Of a stretch of 64,000 nucleotides of DNA, positions 48,301 to 59,089 are shown piece by piece (the stretch's first letter is position 1; every line of letters starts with the position of its first letter). The notes beneath the pieces were generated by a model that was not told the origin of the DNA, made no database searches, and saw nothing but the letters and a program-made list of their open reading frames with translations. The translations under genes and the position numbers were made by a program. The DNA is from Nepenthes gracilis (lineage: Eukaryota; Streptophyta; Magnoliopsida; Caryophyllales; Nepenthaceae): assembly GCA_033239525.1 (NCBI GenBank), contig BSYO01000014.1, forward strand, positions 15,980,021 to 16,044,020, given 5' to 3'.

Positions 48301-49255
48301 TACTTGTAAAGATCTTGAAGCAAATGTATTGCATTCCTAGTAGAGTAAGTATTGGCAAACTGAAGTTAATGCTTGGATTTCCTGTGTCACGACTCAAGAG
48401 TTTGGAATTGGATGTTGCCAAAAGGATCAGAGTCATGGTGCAAGATTGCTTGAGCTGTGTGCAATGTAAATGGGGTTGAATTCAGCAAAAGAAAAACACT
48501 TGTCCATCTTTACACTTGTGTTCAAGGTGTGATGCTTAAGTTTGCAGAATTTTCTGAACGACAAAAGCGGAAGAAAGATGCAAGATCTTGAAGAAGAACA
48601 AGTAGCAGAATTTAATTGAAGAGAATATAACTCAGAATTCAGAATTTGTAAGTGGTGAGTTACTGGTGTCGTGCGAAGACTTGAATTCTGAAATCAGAAG
48701 GCTTGTGCTGAATATGGAATTCAGATCGCAGGCTGGTGCTCTTCCTTCCTCAGCTGGAAGAAGTAAATGTCAAGGAAGCAAGAATTAAGAATATAAAATG
48801 CAAGAACAAGAAGGAAGATGAACATGTTTATGGAAATCTTGAAGATCAGGATGCAGAAATTCAATTTCTTCACGGAATTGCATAATCAGAATGCAATTGA
48901 GATGACCTGATTTGTGGTGGATTTCAGAATTCCCTAGGCAGCTCTCTTTGCAAGAAAATTGCAGAATCGAAGCAGAAATCAGCAATATAAACTCACCGAA
49001 GATCAGCATATGTCCAAATTTCAGAAACCGGACTTGATTTGTTTGATGCTGAGTTCAAGAACTGGACAAAGAACATAGATCAATCTTCGTTGGCATCTCT
49101 CTAAGTATGGGATCATATGAATTTGATTTTGTCATTCAATTTGTGTAATTTCTTTTGAGAAAAAAATAATCTCAAATTATTTTAAATCATCCATTCTAAA
49201 TTTTTCTAGTTCTAAATAAATAAATAAATATATATATATATATTTTATAATTATT
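48301..49255. other. Unresolved DNA with GAATTCAGAA-type words
   Basis: Repeated GAATTC/CAGAATT words (48590-49010) suggest a decayed repetitive element. No protein domain was recognised. Confidence 0.3.
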
Positions 49256-49260
49256 AATTT

Positions 49261-50271
49261 TGTTGCGTTCTGGATCCGCGGCGTTCAGTCGGATCCGTGG
49301 TTAGCTGGCGTGCTGAATCCACGGGGTCCAGTCGGATTCGTGGTTTCCAGGCAACACAAGTAAATGTGATGTTGGATGCGAGAGGAAGATCAAGATCGAA
49401 TTTTTTACGTGGAAAACCTCCTCTTGAATGGGGAGGAAAAATCACGAGGCTCAGGGCTTAAAAATGCTTAACTATTTGGGTTGAAGTCTTTACAGGGTAC
49501 AAGTTTTAGGGTTAACCCCTTCCTAGTCTGTTGTCCTTTTCTCTCTTTTTAGGAGGGATCGCTCGTTGGGAGTCTTCGCTACTCTCGTCGGGGATCTCTT
49601 TGCTGCGCCTCATGGGGGAATGGGAGACTAAGTGGCCGAGAGTGTTAGTGGGGTTTTCCTCTTTTAGGGTGGTTTCAGCGACAGTGAGAATTTACCCAGA
49701 GGTCCCTTTGAATGGAGTCTCGTAGTGTATTTATAGGGAAAAACAGGCCGTTGAGGAGGAGACGCGTGGCAGCCATCGGATGGCCTAAATGCTGTGCAGT
49801 GTTCCACTGGCCTCATTAATGCTGCTGACGTGCGCGGTAAGGCATGCGACTAGCGCCGCTGGCAGGCCTAGGTGTGTCAGTCTTGATTTGACCAGGCGTG
49901 CTCTGTTCAGATGGAGACTGGCAGTGGTTGCAGGTTTCCTTGGGAATCGACGAAATTGCCTAACTGGCGTCCTTGACCGAGCATAGGGTAGCCTTCGTCC
50001 CTGAGTGGATCCCCTCGTAAGTTCGCTGACTCGAAGAGGAGGCTGTTCTTGGAGGATCTTCTGGGAAAAGTCCGAGAGCCTCTTCTTGACCTCTCGGGCG
50101 ATTCTGAAACTTTGCAGGGCTTCCAGAGTTCTCGGTCCTTGGGCCATTGGCCTTTACTCTGGGCCTCTCAGGCCACCCATTTTTTTTGGCTTGCGGGAGT
50201 ATCTCTGGGCCTCTCGTTTGGGCCTTTCTTTTGGGTTGTGTTTTTATGGGCCTTTATACTGGGGCCCAACA
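49261..50271 (-). repeat. 3' LTR of the antisense-ORF element
   Basis: 1,011 bp. It contains two adjacent diverged copies of a 44-base GGATCCG/GAATCC...GTCGGATTCGTGG unit at its left end. A minus-strand TATAAATA box lies near 49735. Confidence 0.9.
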
Positions 50272-50721
50272 TAGCCCTCCATGCCAAAGGGCCGAAGTTC
50301 TCGGCCGTTTGGCATGAAGTCGTTACTACGCTAGAGGAGTCGACCGTCCGAGTACGTGCGTCCTTGTGGCGAGTACTGCGTTGAGCTTGATGGGAGGTGG
50401 CCCCAGGTCCTCTTTTGGGTCCGAGGCTTTTTTGCCCCCGCCGCTTCGCTTCCCTGTGGAGCATTAAATGCGGTATCCAGTTGATGTGACGTGCTGACAG
50501 GCACCTTGGGAAGGAAAGGCCATCATCCTTCTGAAACGAATGGTCAGTTGACGCGTGGCAAGGGTAATGAGTGCGCCTTTTGCACTCCAGGGTTTATTTA
50601 AACGCTACCTTGCCCTGATTTTCCATCTTCGCGCCTGCTTTTTCGTTTTCTCCTCTGAGTGTTGAGGTCTTCCGCTCTTTCTTCGTTCGAGTTTCTTCTT
50701 CTCTTTTGTTTTTCGGCGTTC

Positions 50722-52816
50722 ATGGCGCCTGGAGTGAGAGATATTGCTTCCACGGTGACGCTCGACAAGCTCACGGAGATTCAAGCTCGATATCGAATCC
50801 CTGAATCCACGGCCATGATGATTTCGGAGTCGCACGATAGGGCATTGTACCCTCAGGATGGCTTCATTACCGTTTACGAGGTCCACCTTAAAGGTGGACT
50901 ACGGTTCCCCATCGCAGAGGAGCTCTACGCCATCATGAGGGCACTCGGGGTGCCTCTTGCCAGGCTTCAGCCAAATGCAGTCAGGTATATGGTGTCCTTG
51001 TGCGTTTTCTTCCGGTGTCATGAGAAGCTATTGAATGCTCTTACGGTCAAGGTGATGTTCCGCTTTACATAGAACTTCGACTGGATTGTAATGACTCCCC
51101 GCTCGGAATTTTCTTTGTTGTGCGGAGGTAACCCAGACTCCACGAAGCGGTGGAATGATAAGTTTTTCTTTCTTGGCGTCCACGAGCACTGGGCCATCCC
51201 TTTTAAATGGGGGAAGGTGGCTTGCCAGTATAGCTCTGACCCTTCGAGGGAGGACAAGGAGAATGTGAAGGTGTACACGGACTTGGTGCTGGCCAATCTG
51301 TGGACCTTTTACCTGAACAAGCGCAACATCTGGCTGTCTCCTGAGAAATTCAATGAAGCCGAGTGGGGACCGCGGGATGAGACTTCCGGCACAGCTCCTT
51401 CCGTAAAGGCCAAGGAGGGACCGAGGATGAGAGCTGGGACACTGAGGATCGGGGGTCCCATTGCTGAGCCCTCCTCCGGTGACGACGATGATTTCGACAT
51501 CGATGACCTGAGCGGCGATGACGTGGCTGCTCCTCTGCTTAAGAGAACGAGGTCTAGGTCTTTGCCCGAGTCCTCGGGGTCTGGAGGTCTCGCCTTCACT
51601 TCCACTGCTAATCTTGTCGAGTCTTCAGGAGCCATTGTTCAGATGGTGGAGCTTCCGGACGTCCAGCCCCCTTGCGACAACGATGACGATGATGTTCCTC
51701 TGATTAAGAGGCCGAGGATTGGAGTCTCTCTTCTAGGGTTCTCGGGATCTGATGGTCTCGTCTTCACTTCCACTGCTAATCCTCTTGCTGCATCCGTGGA
51801 GGTGCCCGTCCAGACTGCGGAGTTTTCGGACGTCCAGCCCCCAGTGATGATCCCGTCTTCGGAGCTCCCGTTGATCTGCCTGGTGACGTCTCGGACAAGA
51901 TTGATCACCCTTCCGAGGACATAGGAGGCGGGAGCATCATGGTGGACTCTGAGACGGGGATGACGGCTGAAACGGTTCGAGAGGTGGTGGAAGTCGAGGA
52001 CCTAAGTGCCGATGAGCTCATGCCCCTCGATCCTTCGGAGCGCCCTACTGTGGTTAAAGCCGAGCGGTCATCTGAGTTTTTTGGGGACGCTGATTTTGAG
52101 GCAGGCTCATCGGTGCCTTTTATAGCCGCCGAGTCCGCATTTGAGGCGGCCCTTGCAGGGCCTAGGAGTGGTCTTCAGGAGTCCAATATCTATGGGGAGT
52201 GTGGCATAGGGGACGATCCTCTCGTTTCTAAGGTAATCCTCTGTTTCTTTTTCTGCCTTTTTTCCATCTGTTCGTATTTTGATGAACCTTTCTGCTGCAG
52301 CTCCAGGGCCTGATCAGGGGCCTCAGTGGACTGGTGGGAGTGGTCGCCCAATCCCGCCTGAAAATGGGGTCTTCGAGGGCCGCCCATGAGGCCGAGCAGC
52401 GAGCGAAAGCGGAGCTGGCTGAAGCTAAGGAGAGGATTGCTTCTTTGGAGGACACTGTCAAGCTTCTGCAGCTTCGGTAGGGCCTCCTTCAGGATCGGAT
52501 CCTTCGCCAAGAAGAGAGGTTGAGGACGTCTGTGCAGATTGCTGAGATGGCTCCAGTGTTGGAGGGCAAGTGCTAGGACGGCATTCGTATGTGCCGTCGG
52601 GTGGCGCGACTGGTCCGTCCGCAATTTCCTGTAGCCGTCCTCGATCCTAGGAACGCCAGTGCCTTGAGCGTAGAAGACTTATACGGCGTTGCTGATAGGC
52701 CTTTCCCTGGACCTCCTCGGGCAGAGCCTGATGGTGAACCTCTTACGCCCGAGGAGGCAGCTCCGGTGGACCAGGCGGAATCTTCAGGAGCCCAAGAGGC
52801 TCAAGGAGGGAGCTGA
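50722..52816 (+). pseudogene. Antisense ORF, 'putative gypsy type transposon' family
   Basis: Deduced structure: exon 1 50722-52232, intron 52233-52300 (GT-AG), exon 2 52301-52816. It begins MAPGVRDIASTVTLDKLTEI. The first 100 residues (LKGGLRFP, Y-A-I-M-R-A-L-G-V-P-L, L-Q-P-N-A) match the Pfam family named 'Putative gypsy type transposon', as I recall it. The middle is acidic and repetitive, and exon 2 encodes an Ala/Glu/Lys-rich probable coiled coil. Breaks: in-frame TAG at 51070-51072, a one-base frameshift in a C run near 51840, and in-frame TAGs at 52478-52480 and 52574-52576. The reading frame is otherwise open to TGA 52814-52816. It is encoded opposite to the element's gag. The function of such ORFs is not known. 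Confidence 0.75.
51487..51848 (+). repeat. Two-unit internal duplication in the antisense ORF
   Basis: Two diverged units of about 55-60 codons each run D-D-D/S-G-D-D-V-x-x-P-L-x-K-R-x-R, then S-G-S-x-G-L-x-F-T-S-T-A-N, then D-V-Q-P-P. The second unit ends at the C run that carries the frameshift. Confidence 0.75.
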
Positions 52817-53595
52817 GGGGCGCTCCCTTGATACGTTGTTTCTTTTCTTGTTTTGTTACACTTGTATACAAATTCATTTTTATGAACAAGACTTGTCCTC
52901 TTTGCGTGAGAGCTTCGAACGTTTCTTTTGTCTCGTTTGTATGGGCGTCTCTTTTTTTTTTTTTCTTTTTGCGCCGTGATGTACGGCATCTAACTCTTTA
53001 TCTTTGAGTGCGTGACCTCTTTCAGGTGCTCAATCCTTTAACTTCTTGGATTTGGGTACACGGTCCTCTTAGGGACTTCTGGCTTTTAACCCTTTGCCTT
53101 TATTTTTCTTGTCCGGCCTTTGGGACCGCTCGATCGCAGCCGAGTTTTTTTTTCTTTTGAGTTTTGACCTCTGGGGCCCGGCCTCTAGGACCGCTCGGTC
53201 ACAGCTGAGTTTTTGTTGCCCTACCTCTGGGGTCATACCGTTGGGGCCGCTCGGCTTGGCGGCCGAGTTTTTTGTTGCCTGACCTCTGGGGTCCGACCAC
53301 TGGGGCCACTCGGCTTGGCGGCTGAGTTTTTTGTTGGTGTTGCGAGTTGCTTCATTGTTGGTGAGGGAGCATGAGAATGCTTCAATATAGGCATAATGAA
53401 AGGATTTTTTCATTGACGTGCATATTTTACATTGAGTGGCCTCCAGGTCCTTTTCTCTCTTTCTCTTTCTCCCCTTTTTTATTTTGAGTAGTCCGCGTGC
53501 TTGGGCCTTTATGCTCCTCTTTTGCCGTCTCCTTGGTCCTTGCGACAGCTACGTTTGGGGCTGGCCTCGCCGGTATTAGCGCCCTCAGCGGGTAG
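52817..53595. other. Non-coding centre of the element with 57-bp repeats
   Basis: This lies between the convergent ends of the antisense ORF and gag. At 53112-53336 four head-to-tail units of about 57 bp each contain a GGCCTCT/CCACTGGGGCC word, ACCGCTCGG, a GC-rich GGCTTGGCGG or CACAGC word and GAGTTTTT. The rest has T-rich tracts and no coding frame. This is where an autonomous relative would be expected to carry its pol region. Confidence 0.75.
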
Positions 53596-54378
53596 TCAGG
53601 CGGGCTCCGCGCCCATTATGGCCTTGCCCTTCGAGCGGCGTGATCGGGTACGCCCAGGTCGTGGCAAGAAGCGGTCGAGATAGCCCTCCATTGCGAGCCG
53701 CTCGATTTCCGCCTGGAGCTTCCGGCAGTCTTCGGTGTCGTGGCCACAGCTGCAGTGGTAGTGGCAGTACTCCCACTGGTCGTCTCCCTCTGGGTTCTTC
53801 AACGCCTTGGGCCATCTTAGCAACTCATCGTCCCTGATCTGCCTCAAGATGTTGGTGAGGGAGTCGGTGAGAGCAAGTGGGCCCAAGGGCCCGTCTCCCC
53901 CAAGGACCATCCACTCGGGCTCTTCTTGCCCGGACGGCTCTTGGGTCTTCCGCTGGGCGCTCGCCCTTCTTTTTCCTTCCCCTGTCCTCAGGGGCAGGGG
54001 GTCTTCTCGTCTTCCCGGCTGACTCGTTTCACCGGTTTTGGGCCCGAAGACCGTCTTCCAGAGCCTTTTGAGCCCTTTCTTTGTCGGGGCTTGGCTCATG
54101 AACTTTTTTCTGTTGAGGTAGTCCCTCAACTCGCCGGGAGTCCTCGCCGAGTGTTGCCTCTGGGGCGCTGCTGGACGCGGGCTTTCGGGGCGCGGGCCCC
54201 TAAATTGCTTGTCCACCTTCTCTCGGAGGGTACGGACGGCTCTTGTGAGGCTGTCCATCTTCTGCACTAGCTTGCGTACGCTAGTGTAGGGGCCGCCGCT
54301 CACTCTGCCACCCGATGGGAGGCACCTGTCGTAGCGCTCCTCTTCCCGGGTGGACGTACTGTCTTGTCTGCTGATCAT
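53596..54378 (-). CDS. Truncated gypsy gag-like protein
   Basis: An open frame of 260 codons from ATG 54378 (MISRQDSTSTREEERYDRCL), just inside the element's primer site. The N-terminal part is Arg/Pro-rich. The C-terminal part has YCHYHCSCGHDTEDC, a variant zinc-knuckle-like motif (H-D-T-E-D-C), then a Leu-rich helix L-Q-A-E-I-E-R-L-A-x-E-G-Y-L-x-R-F. That pairing is typical of gypsy gag in plants. The central retrotransposon gag core domain is missing. The reading frame also runs open through the primer site into the LTR, but that part is not expected to be translated as protein. Confidence 0.72.
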   Translation of the reverse strand: MISRQDSTSTREEERYDRCLPSGGRVSGGPYTSVRKLVQKMDSLTRAVRTLREKVDKQFRGPRPESPRPAAPQRQHSARTPGELRDYLNRKKFMSQAPTKKGLKRLWKTVFGPKTGETSQPGRREDPLPLRTGEGKRRASAQRKTQEPSGQEEPEWMVLGGDGPLGPLALTDSLTNILRQIRDDELLRWPKALKNPEGDDQWEYCHYHCSCGHDTEDCRKLQAEIERLAMEGYLDRFLPRPGRTRSRRSKGKAIMGAEPA

Positions 54379-54434
54379 CTTCAGGGCGTTGGTTGTTGTA
54401 GGAGGGGGGGAAGTTCGTGTACTTCTGTTAGCTT

Positions 54435-54457
54435 TTCGTTCCCACAAACGGCGCCAA
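54435..54457 (-). other. Primer-binding site of the element
   Basis: On the minus strand the bases directly after the LTR read TTGGCGCCGTTTGTGGGAAC, very like the TTGGCGCCGTCTGTGGGAA seen in many plant gypsy elements. It fixes the element's orientation. Confidence 0.8.
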
Positions 54458-55470
54458 TGTTGCGTTCTGGATCCTCGACGTCCAGTCGGATCCGTGGTTA
54501 GCTGGCGTGCGGAATCCACGGGGTCCAGTCGGATTCGTGGTTTCCAGGCAACACAAGTAAATGTGATGTTGGATGCGATAGGAAGATCAAGACCAAATTT
54601 TTTACGTGGAAAACCTCCTCTTGAATGGGGAGGAAAAACCACGAGGCTCATGGCCTTGAAAATGCTTCACTATTTGGGTTAAAGTCTTTACAGGGTACAA
54701 GTTTTAGGGTTAACCCCTTCCTAGTATGTTGTCCTTTTCTCTCTTCTTAGGAGGGATCGCTCACTGGGAGTCTTCGCTACTCTTGTCGGGGATTTCTTTG
54801 CTGCGCCTCACGGGGGAATGGGAGACTAAGTGGCCGAGAGTGTGAGTGGGGTTTTCCTCTTTTAGGGTGGTTTCAGCGAGAGTGAGAATTTGCCCAGAGA
54901 TCCCTTTGAATGGAGCCTCGTAGTGTATTTATAAGGAAAATTAGGCCGTTGGGGAGAAGACGCGTGGCAGCCATCGGATGGCCCAAATGCTGTGCAGTGT
55001 CCCACTGGCCTCATTAATGCTGCTGACGTGCGCGGTAAGGCATGCGACTAGCGCCGCTGGTAGGCCTAGGTGTGTTAGTCTTGATTTGATCAGGCGTACT
55101 CTGTTCAGATGGAGACTGGCAGTGGTTGCAGGTCTCCTTGGGAATCGGTGAAATTGCCTAACTGGCGTCCTTGACCGAGCATAGGGTAGGCTTCGTCCCT
55201 GAGTGGATCCCCTCGTGAGTTCGCGGACTCGTAAGAGGAGGCTGTTCTTGGAGGATCTTCTGGGGAAAGTCCGGGAGCCTCTTCTTAACCTCTCGGGCAA
55301 TTCTGAGACTTCGCAAGGCTTCCAGAGTTCTCCGTCCTTGGGCCATTGGCCTCTACTCTAGGCCTCTCAGGCCGCCCAGTTTTCTTGGTTTGCGGGAGTA
55401 TCTCTGGGCCTTTCGTTTGGGCCTTTTTTCTGGGTCGTGCTTTTATGAGCCTATATATTGGGGCCCAACA
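54458..55470 (-). repeat. 5' LTR of the antisense-ORF element
   Basis: 1,013 bp, flanked outside by the AATTT target duplication. A minus-strand TATAAATA box at 54933-54926 is placed as an LTR core promoter. Differences from the other LTR are scattered substitutions and very small indels. Confidence 0.9.
54926..54933 (-). promoter_or_regulatory. TATAAATA box in the 5' LTR
   Basis: TATAAATA on the minus strand, followed by ACACTACGAGG. The same box occurs in the other LTR near 49735. It would drive the genomic transcript toward gag. Confidence 0.6.
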
Positions 55471-55475
55471 AATTT

Positions 55476-57623
55476 ATATTTCTTTACAGATATTTTATTT
55501 GACTATATTTGAAACCTCTGAATCACGTAGGACATCATTTTCTCAAATTTTTTTCTTAAAATCGATTTTGATCAATTTTTTTTTAAAAAAAAAAGATGAC
55601 GTCAAAATTGCTTAAATTTTGGAATAATAACCAGAGTAAAAGAAAAAGAAAATAAAATAAAATAACTTAATTATACTGATTACAAAGTGGTAAAATACAA
55701 ATTTTACGCGATAATGATTTTATTTTTTTAATTTTTTTGGCCGCCCAAGAAATTCTAATCTTCTTTTTGACTCTTTTACCGTGTGAGAACTTTGTCCGCT
55801 GCGATAAAGAGAGAGTTTGAAAGGAGAAATCAGAATCAGAGAAAATAAAAAATTAATTAAAAAATAAATTGAGCTTCAAAGAAAGCGAATAATTAGAAAT
55901 TAAAATTAAAACAATAATGGCACAAGGATAGATAATTAGTGTTTATTTTTATATATTTATATTTGATGAAAATTTATTTTATTTATTAATTATTAACTTT
56001 TATATCATAATAAATAAATATAAATAAATAAACTGGGAAAATGGAAAATAACAAATCGCACCTTTTTTGTTTTTAATAATTCGAAGATTGGATGGCAAAG
56101 TCGCACCGTCAATCTTTGTGGGCCCCACGATCGACAAGATTATGTAGCAGTGAGGATTATTAGTGACAGCTAATTAACCTTTACTTTTCCCTAAAGTTAA
56201 AACTAATCCAATAATATTTAAAATAAAGTTAATGGCTGCATTTGAAAAATTAAAAGCAGGCGAAACTTTATTGGACAATTTAAATTTTAAAATTATAAAT
56301 TTAATTTTAATTCAATGATAATTAAATTGGATAATTTTTAAGCTATTATTTGAATAATATAAGAAATTATAATTTTAAAATAAAAAAAAATTAAAGCATA
56401 ATTATATTTTTGACCGATAAGTGGAAAGACAAATGATGTAATTGTCCCCAAAAACCTCTAACATATAAAATAACATTTTCAGTCCTCCAACCTATAAAAA
56501 AAAAAAATGAGTTGTAAAATATTTTTAAAATATAGGTTAATAATTCGGCACATGTAATTATATAAAATATGTTTATTGAGAATTACAAAAAATATATATA
56601 ATTTAAATAAAGTTACAATTATAATATTTAATTACTAAAATATGTTTTATGACATCATAAATTAATTAAATTAGATAAATTATAAAAAAATAATTGTATA
56701 TTCGATAATAAATCTAATTAGAGTAGTGGAGCGGTGCTGACCCACGTCTGCACGGCGCTTGTGTGCCAATGGCAATAATGAAATTATTTAGAGATATAGA
56801 AAATAAAGCTTATACATATACTTATACTGTATAGTCACGACTAAATAATCCATAACATATACTTATACATACACCAATTTATGTATGTAAGAATATTTAA
56901 CCAATTTTTAAGTTCTTTTTGTCTATGATTTCAATAGATGAGAGAGAAATGAAGAGAACGGAAAGAAAAAAAGAAGAGAATAAAGATGTTAATTTTAAAG
57001 CATTTTTGATGATTGAATCTAAGACATATATCTAAGCTTATTTATTTGTTTGTTTATTGTTGATATTTTCTAAAATATTTTTTTAAAGTTTTTGTTCAAA
57101 TATATATGCTTGTAATATTTCTTTATTTCTTTATGTTTGGTTTGCATGATGTTAGACTTTGCTCATATTTTATAAATTTTTTTTTCTCACACAAGAATTT
57201 GTGAAAACACTTTACAACAAAATTAAGTTTGACATATTTGCTTTCCATAATTTGTAAATTTATTTATTTATGACAAATTTTTCTTTTTTTTATCTAAATA
57301 AAATCTTTTATAAACAATTAACAAAGTACATTAAAACATATGCTATCGCATTAGTTTGTGAGCAAATATTATTGCCTATTATTTACAAGTTTTAAAAAAA
57401 TAACGTTTGTTCTTATCTATATGATATAATATATAGACCACCCACCATGGATTTTGAATATTGGTGTATCGATCGAATTATGAGATAAAAATTCACAGTT
57501 CGACCTTCGATCCTTAAATCTAATTAATAAAGTTATTATAGGTTGTTAGTTTTTACTTTTTGGTATTTTAAATATAATTATTATTGTCATTCTTATATCA
57601 TTGTCATATATATCCATATAAGT

Positions 57624-57669
<46 letters not shown>

Positions 57670-58660
57670 AGCGTTAATCTTATTTTATTATATTTTATCA
57701 CATTATAAATTAGTAGGCATGAATTCACTTACAAGATTAGCTTAATGATATTTTTTTAAACTAAAAATTTTAATTTGATATCTAGATATTGTTAGAAACA
57801 ATTTTACATCAAGATGCTTGTATTTGTCGTTGGCGTGCCTTTACCTATAATTTTGATATTTTTATTGATGATTGATATTAGATAGCAGGTGCTTTAACCT
57901 ATGTCTGGATGATTATTGAGCAGATTGTATAACTTAGAGCCAGTTATTAGAATGATATATTATTTGATTTATCTAATATTTGATACAGTGTCATAGCTCA
58001 GTATTAGATAAGTACGCACGATGTTTTTATATTTTTGTGTTGTATTGAAATTGTAAAAAAAGATATTAATATTATTTAAAGTATTATAAAAAATAATAAA
58101 TTTTTTTTATTATTTATTATTTTTGTAATTACAGAAGTTGAATATGGATGTTTAAAAACTTTAGAATAAATATTTTATTGTAATTTTTTAGTTGTCATTA
58201 GTCCAATGATTTGACGATCAAGTATCACTAAGTAAATAGATTTTAAAATTTATTTTTAAAACAACTAGCATGGCTGAGAGTAACAATGTCACAGATGAAT
58301 TATAATTTTGATATCTCAGTACAACCACATGCAGTATAATAGTAAATAAAGAAATTATGGACCAATAAACATCTTAGTAAAATTATATATAACCAATTAT
58401 TGATTATACTTAACAGAAATAAATTCAAATTTATAATAATAAATAATAATTAATAAAATAAAAAGATAATCGGAGAGAAGGGACTCGGGGTATAACGTGC
58501 GGAGCGTTACAACCCCTGTGATACTAATAGGGGCTATTGGATTGGAATATAATGACTCTCCTTTTTAAAAAAAATAATTATAAAATTAAAAAATAAAAAT
58601 ATTAAAATTTTTTAAATTAAATGCAAAAATAAATATAAAAACAAAAAAAAATAATTAAAA
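55476..58660. other. AT-rich intergenic DNA, no gene seen
   Basis: Long A/T runs with no credible coding frame. It contains a TA microsatellite at about 57629-57663, and a leader-like A/G tract near 56938-56990 that may be from an old LTR. Confidence 0.45.
57629..57663 (+). repeat. (TA)n microsatellite
   Basis: About 17 uninterrupted AT units. Confidence 0.9.
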
Positions 58661-58669
58661 ATATATATT

Positions 58670-58682
58670 TTTATATATAAAA
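58670..58682 (+). promoter_or_regulatory. Probable TATA box of the LRR-RLK gene
   Basis: TTATATATAAAAC lies about 410 bases before the start codon, at the change from very AT-rich DNA to balanced leader sequence. The transcription start is expected some 30 bases downstream. Confidence 0.5.
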
Positions 58683-58726
58683 CGAAAGCCGTTGAAATTG
58701 CCGCTAATCGTTCCACGAATCATCCC

Positions 58727-58918
58727 ATGCATGCTCGTAAAAATTTGCAGGAGGCTACACTGCAGCGCCGTTTCCAAAGCTTTCTCGCTGCAATTTCTTC
58801 CCTGCATTTATGGTTGGAGAAGCGAGGCGTACGGCAGCCGCAGCAGCCGCTGAATAGTGTGCAGCAGCCACTGTTTCTCTGGCTGGGGACCCTGCTTCTC
58901 AAGAACGCACACGGTTAG
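58727..58918 (+). other. Upstream ORF in the LRR-RLK leader
   Basis: A 63-codon open frame (MHARKNLQEATLQ...) starts and ends inside the presumed 5' leader. It resembles no known peptide. If the leader starts near 58700, ribosomes would meet this ATG first. Confidence 0.35.
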
Positions 58919-59089
58919 CGCCAGGTATGGCGGCACTGTTATCTGCAAATCCCGGTGATAGCCGGATACCAACAGCACTTCCCTCGGATGGCCTCTGCTA
59001 ACATACGCTCCCGCTGCGTACCTCGAAAATCTCCACCTCGTCACCTCAACAATCCGAAACCACCAGTATCACCCCTGGATTCATTCATC

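Larger units (their letters stand above)
49261..55470 (-). mobile_element. Non-autonomous Ty3/gypsy element with antisense ORF
   Basis: A 6.2 kb element bounded by two LTRs (49261-50271 and 54458-55470), both TGTTGCGTTC...GGGGCCCAACA, roughly 96% alike over the first 180 bases by eye. A perfect AATTT target duplication flanks it (49256-49260 and 55471-55475). The primer site and gag show the transcribed strand is minus, so the right LTR is the 5' one. Order along the element: 5' LTR, primer site, truncated gag, tandem repeats, antisense ORF on the plus strand, 3' LTR. Protease, RT, RNase H and integrase are absent, so it depends on a partner element. Antisense extra ORFs are a known trait of Tat-lineage (Retand/Ogre-like) gypsy elements, and the assignment to that lineage is inference. 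Confidence 0.9.

Noticed and set aside
53640..54682. Plus-strand frames opposite the element's gag
   Set aside because: They are shadow frames caused by GC-rich coding DNA. The zinc-knuckle motif and primer site fix the minus strand.
58955..59089. Start of the receptor at the upstream ATG 58955
   Set aside because: The added 45 residues are basic and unlike the family, and they would put the signal peptide inside the protein. ATG 59090 matches the family length.
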